Origin: Thermoplasmata archaeon
Lineage (GTDB): Archaea > Thermoplasmatota > Thermoplasmata > Thermoplasmatales > Thermoplasmataceae
Reading direction: 5' to 3'
Length of the DNA stretch: 10,467 nt
Assembly (NCBI GenBank): GCA_021845325.1
Contig: JAKBRR010000026.1
Span: 1-10,467, forward strand
Notes under the pieces: model-generated
Told to the model about the DNA's origin: nothing
Seen by the model: only the letters and a program-made list of their open reading frames with translations
Databases searched by the model: none
Made by a program: the position numbers and the translations under genes
In this document: in pieces, positions 5,761 to 10,467 of the stretch
Numbering within the stretch: the stretch's first letter is position 1
Layout of the letters: each line of letters starts with the position of its first letter

Positions 5761-7506
5761 TCAACCTAAGAAATACGCCGATACCGGACCTGTATAGCCT
5801 TTCATGTAAAGGCAGATGTTCCCTGGATAGGGTTGATCCGCGTAAAGAACGGATTCAATCGCGTAGGTCTGTTTAATTCGAGTTAGAATGTCCTTGGGAA
5901 TGTAACTTAGCTGGCTCTTATCTATCAATACATATTTAAATGAAAAGTTAACGCTGAGATTGTAATAGATATAGAAAGACAGGTTTGTAGGCGTATTCCA
6001 GTAAAATGAAAATGCATTGGGATCAGCAGAGACATATGGAAAGAGATTGTCGGAAGTTATTATGCTTGCATTTTTCGGGACGAGTGAGGTCATCTTCACT
6101 AAATACTGATATTCTGGGTTCATTGAATACGAGAAAGCATAACCGGAATCAACTGTTTTTTCCTCGTTAGACGGATTGAGTGGCCCTATCACAAAATTGA
6201 AAAGTACCAATAAGATTATGAGCGTTCCCAGGGCATATTTGACTGTACTTCTGTGTTTATTGTAAAACTTCTTCAGAGAACCTGAATTGCTCGCTAACTT
6301 GATTGCAAACAATGCAATAAACGCTGTTAACACAGAGAAAAATATCCGAAGCGAGGGAGGATAAAAATATACAGATTCATAAACAATAACTGCAGACAAA
6401 CACGTTAAGAGTGTATAAAAGGCAATTTTAAGCATTATGTCCAATTTTACAGGTTCCCTGTTCGCATCACTAATCGCGAGGATCAGACCAATGAACAGGG
6501 CCGGCAGAGCAATGAAATTGTACTGGTCCTGAATTGTAGCATATTGAGGAACTACTATAATAGATTCATATAACCAGGGAAGAGCGATTAATAGGTGCTT
6601 GCGGTAGAAAAGTGGAATCAACCCTAAGGAAGAATATAAGATTCCCCAGTAAAGTAACGCAGATCCTGTTGAATAAAGGGAAAAAGTTGTTGGATATAGG
6701 CTTTCAGGGTAGTTATCTTTGAGGATGCTAACCGCTACTATATTATGCAAGTAAGCCGGCCATATTTGGTACTGTGCCTCCTTGATTAAAAGAAAAATGC
6801 CAGCTGACAGCACTGACAGTGCAATTATTGAAAGACTTCTTGAAGTCAGATAATTTTTCCTAAATTTACCTTTAGAAATTATATCTTCATAATAAAAAAA
6901 CAATAAAACGCCCAATGTTAGAAGAGGGAAAACCTCGAGTGTCAGGGATCCAAGAACAATTAGAGCTGCAGACGCAGAATATGCCTTTCTGACGATGGAA
7001 AAGAAAAGTGTAAGGATCTCAACAGGAATCAGAGACATCCAGTGAAAATCATACATCTGAGAGGCAATAAATCCAACATTTGAAACATAAATTATTGTAA
7101 CGAACAAAGATTGCCGGTCTGTGAGCCCATAATGATGTGAAATTGCATTAAGTGGTAGCAAGGAAATAGAAAAAAATATCGCCTGGCATGTAAACAGAAA
7201 TATCGGCTCACTTAATTCCTGGTATGCAAAAGAAAAGGGTAGTGCAATGTATGTTGAATGAATCTCAAGGTGGGATAAAACTCCATAAGTTTCAAAATCG
7301 CCAGCTTCAAACAGTAGATAGCCATGGAAGTTGTCCCCAAGCATCTGCATCTCTATTCCAAGATCCCAGTTTGAAGTGTAAAAATTAATGTATCTCAGAT
7401 ACGAGATCAACGACATTATAATTACAATAACAGGTATTATTATTGCAAGGTATTTTTTCTGTTGATCAGAAAAAGTTCTCCCGTTATCTGATATCTGTTT
7501 TTCCAT
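5761..7506 (-). CDS. DUF2079 polytopic membrane protein (GT-C-like)
   Basis: A 581-aa integral membrane protein of the DUF2079 family, which is related to GT-C glycosyltransferases using lipid-linked sugars; biochemical function unproven. The first helix is at 18-37, followed by the outward loop NWDLGIEMQ (46-54), whose D-L-G-[IF] is the family signature and resembles the acidic active-site loop of GT-C enzymes. HLEIHS (79-84), YDFHWMSLIPVEI (152-164) and LEVFPLL (190-196) match further conserved family segments. About ten more hydrophobic helices extend to residue 440. A soluble C-terminal domain (about 445-581) contains VPKNASIITSDNLFPYVS (477-493), also typical, and sequons at N479, N508, N516 and N520, so it is probably external. 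It has its own promoter, divergent from the K+ channel. The co-oriented surface protein lies downstream after 479 bp but is separately promoted. A link to glycosylating that protein is only a hypothesis. Confidence 0.88.
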   Translation of the reverse strand: MEKQISDNGRTFSDQQKKYLAIIIPVIVIIMSLISYLRYINFYTSNWDLGIEMQMLGDNFHGYLLFEAGDFETYGVLSHLEIHSTYIALPFSFAYQELSEPIFLFTCQAIFFSISLLPLNAISHHYGLTDRQSLFVTIIYVSNVGFIASQMYDFHWMSLIPVEILTLFFSIVRKAYSASAALIVLGSLTLEVFPLLTLGVLLFFYYEDIISKGKFRKNYLTSRSLSIIALSVLSAGIFLLIKEAQYQIWPAYLHNIVAVSILKDNYPESLYPTTFSLYSTGSALLYWGILYSSLGLIPLFYRKHLLIALPWLYESIIVVPQYATIQDQYNFIALPALFIGLILAISDANREPVKLDIMLKIAFYTLLTCLSAVIVYESVYFYPPSLRIFFSVLTAFIALFAIKLASNSGSLKKFYNKHRSTVKYALGTLIILLVLFNFVIGPLNPSNEEKTVDSGYAFSYSMNPEYQYLVKMTSLVPKNASIITSDNLFPYVSADPNAFSFYWNTPTNLSFYIYYNLSVNFSFKYVLIDKSQLSYIPKDILTRIKQTYAIESVLYADQPYPGNICLYMKGYTGPVSAYFLG

Positions 7507-7535
7507 ACCTGCTTTTTGGAATATCGTTATTGGTC

Positions 7536-7543
7536 TATTAAAA
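7536..7543 (-). promoter_or_regulatory. TATA box of the DUF2079 gene
   Basis: The minus strand reads TTTTAATA, centred about 33 nt before the ATG at 7506. The predicted start of transcription would leave a leader of only about 5-9 nt, slightly longer than for the other genes here. No Shine-Dalgarno at useful spacing is present. Confidence 0.5.
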
Positions 7544-7591
7544 GGAAATGGATTTGAAGCATTGAAAAAACAACATTTCTCTGATAAATTA

Positions 7592-7600
7592 TTTTAATAT
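7592..7600 (+). promoter_or_regulatory. TATA box of the K+ channel gene
   Basis: TTTTAATAT is centred 24 nt before the GTG at 7620, so the transcript should be leaderless. This spacing supports GTG 7620 as the start. It lies back to back with the DUF2079 promoter, about 56 bp away, in the 113-bp divergent gap. Confidence 0.6.
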
Positions 7601-7619
7601 TCAGAAATGATTTCTTACC

Positions 7620-8642
7620 GTGGTACTGTTTCCTTTCATCTTCAAAAGATTTAGGAAAGTTGTTAAGATAGGTATTGTGAGAGCTGTAATAGTTTCAGTG
7701 ATTATCTTGACATATGCAGTATTTTCTGAATATCTTCTTCAATACAATAATCCAGCTTCAGGGATCCATTCACTTTTTGACAGTCTCTGGTGGGTTATGC
7801 AGACAGTCACCACGGTAGGATATGGTGATACCCCTGTAGTTGGTTTCTATGCCAGGTTGAACGGAATCTTCATTATGGTAGCAGGTATTGGCAGTATCGG
7901 TTTCATACTTGCCAACCTGGGCGTTAGCATAGTAAATTCACAGCTGGCAAGAAAATTGGGACAAGCGAGGACCAAAATGAAAGAGCATATAATAATATGC
8001 AACTATAATGACCAGGCGTCTGAAATCGCTGAAGACATCATCGCTGAAGGCAGGTCCGTTCTTTTATTAACAAATACAAAACCAAAGATCGAAGAATCAA
8101 ATGTCGATTATGTCATCGGTTCATGTCTTGTGAAAGAAGACCTGATGAAGGCTGGAATTAACCGATCAGATTTTGTTGTTATACTGCCGGATCGCAGGAA
8201 CGAATCAGAGGATCCGGCTGCAATTGATGCCAAGTCGCTTGTTGCAGCAATGACCATAAAAAAAATTAACCCTGATGTTTACATAGTTGCAGAGTTATTA
8301 CAGCGGGCTAGTGAAATACATGCAAGAGAGATAGGCGTTGATGAAATTGTTATCAGAGGAAATATTTCATCCCTGCTGATATCCAATGCAATACTTAATC
8401 CAGGAGTTTCAAAACTATATTCTGAACTGCTTTCAGTAAACGGTAAGCTGAAATTCAATGAATCAGCAATTGAATCCGAATTCATAGGCAAGCCTTTCCT
8501 CGAGCTTAAGGAATACATGGAAAAGACAGGAAAGATAATTCTTGCCCTGAGGAAAGGTGACGATCTCTTTTTTTCCCCAGATCCGAAGAGTAAGATAGAT
8601 GCGAACTATGCGATCTTTATTACTTCAAATAAACCAACATAG
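7620..8642 (+). CDS. two-TM potassium channel with RCK (TrkA-N/TrkA-C) domain
   Basis: A tetrameric K+ channel of the MthK/Kch type in the cytoplasmic membrane. TM1 is at about 20-40. The pore helix SLFDSLWWVMQTVTT (51-65) leads into the complete selectivity filter TVGYGD (65-70). TM2 spans 81-104 with several hinge-capable glycines (G89, G91, G94). The RCK-N Rossmann domain starts at EHIIICNYND (122-131) and runs to about 245, with VVILPDRR at 186-193 and INPDVYIVAE at 216-225. RCK-C is at about 275-337, with FIGKPFLELKEYM. At 340 aa it matches MthK in length. The usual GxGxxG nucleotide loop is replaced by CNYNDQAS, comparable to CGWSES in MthK. The GTG start is supported by TATA spacing and by a short basic N-terminus before TM1. 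M120 just before the RCK domain could be an internal start, as M107 is in MthK. Gating ligand unknown. Confidence 0.95.
   Translation: MVLFPFIFKRFRKVVKIGIVRAVIVSVIILTYAVFSEYLLQYNNPASGIHSLFDSLWWVMQTVTTVGYGDTPVVGFYARLNGIFIMVAGIGSIGFILANLGVSIVNSQLARKLGQARTKMKEHIIICNYNDQASEIAEDIIAEGRSVLLLTNTKPKIEESNVDYVIGSCLVKEDLMKAGINRSDFVVILPDRRNESEDPAAIDAKSLVAAMTIKKINPDVYIVAELLQRASEIHAREIGVDEIVIRGNISSLLISNAILNPGVSKLYSELLSVNGKLKFNESAIESEFIGKPFLELKEYMEKTGKIILALRKGDDLFFSPDPKSKIDANYAIFITSNKPT
7967..7979 (+). promoter_or_regulatory. possible internal ribosome-binding site and start for a free RCK subunit
   Basis: GAGG at 7967-7970 lies 6 nt before an in-frame ATG (7977-7979, M120). The ATG is two codons upstream of the first RCK strand (HIIIC). 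Translation from here would give a soluble RCK domain of 221 residues. MthK makes such a product from an internal Met at a similar place, and the RCK octamer ring needs it. The GAGG is the only supporting signal. Confidence 0.35.
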
Positions 8643-8686
8643 TTTTCTAAGTATTCCAAAATTCCATTCATGATGATTAAAAGTAG

Positions 8687-8691
8687 TTTTT
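8687..8691 (+). terminator. T5 tract downstream of the K+ channel gene
   Basis: TTTTTATT begins 45 nt past the TAG at 8642 and may terminate the channel transcript. The same A/T stretch (TTTTTATTAAC) could also act as a TATA element for the next gene, with a roughly 30-nt leader. Confidence 0.3.
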
Positions 8692-8714
8692 ATTAACATT
8701 GATATTGACAAAAA

Positions 8715-8723
8715 CGTTAATAG
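8715..8723 (+). promoter_or_regulatory. candidate TATA element of the beta-propeller gene
   Basis: CGTTAATAG is centred about 28 nt before the ATG at 8747. It is a weaker match than the other promoters here; TTTATTAAC at 8689-8697 is the alternative. Its position supports 8747 over an upstream in-frame TTG at 8699. Confidence 0.35.
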
Positions 8724-8746
8724 CACTTTCATCGCATATATGTTTT

Positions 8747-9862
8747 ATGGAATCAGATCAAATAAGGTTAGCAATCTCCACAGAAAAAGGGGCATTTTTA
8801 ATAAAGTCTTCAAATAATCGCAAGAAATGGTCTGTAAGTAAAGCTTTGATGAGTGATCAAAGCGTTAACAACATTTTATCAACTACCGGTGGAGTTCTCT
8901 TCGCTGCTACACTTACCGACGGTATTTTCAGATCTGACGATGGCGGCAAGAACTGGAGCCAGTCAAACAGGGGTCTAATAGTGAGAAAGGTCTGGTCGAT
9001 TGAACAGGATAAACATAACGAGGACAACCTGCTGGCTGGGACTCAATATGGGCATATGTTCAGTTCCACTGATTCAGGAAATACCTGGGAAGAGGTTGTC
9101 GGTTTATATGACGCCCCAAACAGGAACAATTGGGGAATCGATTGGGGTTTTGGAACCACTGGTTTAACTATTCACACGATAAAGAGCGATCCGGGTAAAA
9201 AGAATCGTTTTTATATTGTTGCATCCGGTAATGGCACTTACAGGACTGATGACTATGGAAAAAAGTGGAAAGTCCTCAAAGAAGGGTTGTTGGATAACTG
9301 CCCACTTGAATTTGGCTCCAACACTTCTAAAGGGAAGAATATCTCGGTTGAAGAGGAGAAGAGGGAGCATTTGCAGGGTGTTCATTCATGTACGCACAAA
9401 CTTGCGCTTTCGCCTTCACGTCTTAATACAATATTTCAGCAGAACCACTGTGGTGTTTTTATCAGCACAAATTCCGGGGATAGATGGTCCGATATAAGCC
9501 CGGGAAACAACAGGCATGGTTTTGGCATTACAGTTACGCCTGGAGATGGCGAAAATATTTTCACCATACCAGCAAATCAGGGAAAATGCAAGAAACACAA
9601 TTCTTGCATTCAAGGTCAGTTAACCGTTCTGAGGTCATCCGACGCCGGTAAAACATGGGATAACCTTAAAAACGGCCTACCTTCAAAGGTCCACAATTGC
9701 GTACTTAGAGACTGTTTGACGAATGACAATTCAGCTGAGCCAGGTGTTTATTTCGGTACCACCACGGGGGAGGTTTATGCTTCCCTGGACATGGGTCACA
9801 CATGGAAGGAGATAGCAACTAATTTACCCCGCATACAGGGAGTTTCTGTAATAGCCGCTTAG
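8747..9862 (+). CDS. Asp-box (BNR/sortilin-like) beta-propeller protein, 'exo-alpha-sialidase'-type family
   Basis: A 371-aa seven-bladed propeller without signal peptide or membrane segment, so probably cytoplasmic. Six Asp-box turns (S/T-x-D-x-G-x-x-W) are visible: RSDDGGKNW (62-70), SSTDSGNTW (106-114), RTDDYGKKW (166-174), STNSGDRW (240-247), RSSDAGKTW (296-304), ASLDMGHTW (345-353). A degenerate one is KSSNNRKKW (20-28). Conserved segments CTHKLALSP, QQNHCGVF and GVYFGTTTGEVYAS match a widespread bacterial and archaeal family that databases name glycosyl hydrolase or exo-sialidase. The catalytic Arg triad and Tyr/Glu of true sialidases are not recognisable, so activity is doubtful. The start was set at ATG 8747: relatives begin a few residues before a GTRKGAF-like motif, here STEKGAF, and a TTG at 8699 would add 16 atypical residues. 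Relatives often neighbour a MoaD/ThiS-like gene, which is absent here. The gene is convergent with the 59-aa gene. Confidence 0.85.
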   Translation: MESDQIRLAISTEKGAFLIKSSNNRKKWSVSKALMSDQSVNNILSTTGGVLFAATLTDGIFRSDDGGKNWSQSNRGLIVRKVWSIEQDKHNEDNLLAGTQYGHMFSSTDSGNTWEEVVGLYDAPNRNNWGIDWGFGTTGLTIHTIKSDPGKKNRFYIVASGNGTYRTDDYGKKWKVLKEGLLDNCPLEFGSNTSKGKNISVEEEKREHLQGVHSCTHKLALSPSRLNTIFQQNHCGVFISTNSGDRWSDISPGNNRHGFGITVTPGDGENIFTIPANQGKCKKHNSCIQGQLTVLRSSDAGKTWDNLKNGLPSKVHNCVLRDCLTNDNSAEPGVYFGTTTGEVYASLDMGHTWKEIATNLPRIQGVSVIAA

Positions 9863-9887
9863 TGCGATCTTGCGTTTTCCTTCTTAC

Positions 9888-9903
9888 TGTATTCGAGAAT
9901 ACA
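9888..9903. terminator. short hairpin between convergent genes
   Basis: TGTATTC-GA-GAATACA is a perfect 7-bp inverted repeat with a 2-base spacer, in the 79-bp gap between the stops at 9862 (plus) and 9942 (minus). A pyrimidine-rich TTTTCCTTCTT (9875-9885) precedes it on the plus strand. Its symmetry and location suit a bidirectional transcript-end structure, although archaeal termination usually depends on T tracts. Confidence 0.35.
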
Positions 9904-9941
9904 AATAAATACCATACGTGTCAGTCTTTGCAATCATGTTT

Positions 9942-10121
9942 TCAGACAAACTTTAGCATTTTCAAATCAGGTTCTATTTCTCTCTTAATTATCTCTTCAA
10001 TTCCGGTTCCCTCTTCCTGCGCCTTCTTGCAGAGTTTAACTGTGGTTTCATGATCAATAGTCCTGCTCTGACCTTTTCTGTTATAGATGACTATTTCACC
10101 AAAGTTCTCGCAATCGATCAT
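9942..10121 (-). CDS. 59-aa hypothetical protein
   Basis: I do not recognise this family. The product reads MIDCENFGEIVIYNRKGQ, then a charged segment, TVKLCKKAQEEGTGIEEIIKREIEPDLKM, ending KFV. A short beta N-terminus (GEIVIYN) followed by one or two amphipathic helices is likely; it is soluble and rich in Lys and Glu. Two Cys (C4, C31) are present, but no zinc-binding pattern. There is no GG tail, so it is not the MoaD/ThiS-like partner often found beside relatives of the neighbouring propeller gene. The evidence that it is real is protein-like composition, an ATG at 10121, and a TTTAAA element centred 24.5 nt upstream, exactly the leaderless spacing of its neighbours. It is convergent with the propeller gene and separated from it by a hairpin. 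It might be a small regulator or protein partner, but nothing shows this directly. Confidence 0.65.
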   Translation of the reverse strand: MIDCENFGEIVIYNRKGQSRTIDHETTVKLCKKAQEEGTGIEEIIKREIEPDLKMLKFV

Positions 10122-10140
10122 ATGCCATTATTGTGCTTCT

Positions 10141-10150
10141 CATTTAAAGA
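10141..10150 (-). promoter_or_regulatory. TATA box of the 59-aa gene
   Basis: The minus strand reads TCTTTAAATG. The TTTAAA core (10143-10148) is centred 24.5 nt before the ATG at 10121, implying a leaderless mRNA and supporting the short gene. Confidence 0.5.
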
Positions 10151-10160
10151 TATCTGATAC

Positions 10161-10165
10161 AAAAA
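10161..10165 (-). terminator. T5 tract after the right-edge gene
   Basis: The minus strand reads CTTTTTG, about 52 nt past the TGA at 10217 and just upstream of the promoter of the 59-aa gene. It is a possible terminator separating the two transcripts. Confidence 0.3.
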
Positions 10166-10216
10166 GACCGAGGGGATGATAACTGTCTTGTTCTCTTACT
10201 CTTGTCTCCACAAATG

Positions 10217-10467
10217 TCATATATTTACATCCTTTATGGCAAATTCATCCTCTGAAACAACTGATTTCGAAAGCCCTGCTATCTCAACACCTACATTGGT
10301 GTAGAAAGTGAAATTGGTTCGTGGGAAATTGAACCATCCACAAATGAACATGCAACTGACAGAAAAGCTGTAAAGTGCATGGCTGCTACTTGAACTTTCA
10401 TTTTTAAATTGCAAAGTACACTTATATGAACCGTTTTTTGATAAGCTTGGTATGTATGTATTTGGGT
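10217..10467 (-). CDS. C-terminal part of an unrecognised protein (5' end beyond the window)
   Basis: The minus-strand frame is open from the right edge to the TGA at 10217, 82 codons; no start is needed within the window. The visible tail begins PNTYIPSLSKNGSYKCTL, passes through an aromatic and Cys-containing stretch (SFSVSCMFICGWFNF, then TNFTFYTNVGVEI) and ends SVVSEDEFAIKDVNI. It looks beta-rich, with sequons NGS, NES and NFT and three Cys, so an exported protein is possible. There is no C-terminal membrane anchor. No family is recognised. An open frame of this length could still be chance, but composition and position, followed by a T5 tract, favour a real gene. A TTG at 10414 is available but is more likely internal. 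Confidence 0.5.
   Translation of the reverse strand, partial: PNTYIPSLSKNGSYKCTLQFKNESSSSSHALYSFSVSCMFICGWFNFPRTNFTFYTNVGVEIAGLSKSVVSEDEFAIKDVNI

Noticed and set aside
8670..8676. ATGATGA resembling a C box of a C/D-box guide RNA
   Set aside because: No D, D' or C' boxes occur at the required spacing downstream before the propeller gene.
8699..8746. TTG start at 8699 extending the propeller protein by 16 residues
   Set aside because: Relatives start a few residues before the first blade, as the ATG at 8747 does. The extension is atypical, and the TATA spacing suits 8747.
9862..10053. Plus-strand 63-codon frame after the propeller gene
   Set aside because: It is antisense to the 59-aa gene, which has a better start and a promoter, and it begins inside the stop codon region of the propeller gene.

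Overview
The window looks like a piece of an archaeal chromosome, most likely from an acidophilic Thermoplasmata lineage (Thermoplasma, Ferroplasma or Cuniculiplasma type). Three things point there. AT-rich TATA elements sit about 24-27 nt before most start codons, which implies leaderless transcripts. There is a giant N-glycosylation-rich surface protein with the 'ETGLPAGTSWS' Ig-like repeat common in that group. There is also an MthK-like K+ channel and a DUF2079 membrane protein. The lineage is inferred from protein style only; no rRNA is present.

Layout. 1-1006 (-): 5' part of a YajR-like MFS transporter, running off the left edge. 1150-1512 (-): RidA-family deaminase. 1562-2092 (+): flavin reductase-like protein, divergent from RidA and apparently sharing one central TATA element with it. 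2117-5281 (-): 1054-aa single-pass surface protein. 5282-5760: the largest non-coding stretch, with one promoter, a palindrome and a possible gene remnant. 5761-7506 (-): DUF2079 (GT-C-like) polytopic membrane protein. 7620-8642 (+): two-TM K+ channel with RCK domain, divergent from the previous gene. 8747-9862 (+): Asp-box (BNR) beta-propeller. 9942-10121 (-): a 59-aa hypothetical gene with its own promoter. 10217-10467 (-): C-terminal part of an unrecognised protein running off the right edge.

The genes are mostly single transcription units with their own promoters, arranged as divergent and convergent pairs rather than as a long operon. Plausible links are: (i) RidA with flavin reductase, a pair also seen as RutC/RutF in the bacterial Rut pyrimidine pathway, although no other rut gene is here; (ii) the heavily sequon-studded surface protein with the co-oriented DUF2079 protein, which belongs to the GT-C glycosyltransferase-like superfamily. 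Both links are inferences. I see no CRISPR array, intact insertion sequence, tRNA, rRNA, defence island or phage gene.

The most interesting observations are the probable diverged repeats and twelve cysteines of the surface protein, the possible internal start that would make a free RCK subunit of the K+ channel, the shared symmetric promoter at 1535-1546, and the short gene at 9942-10121.
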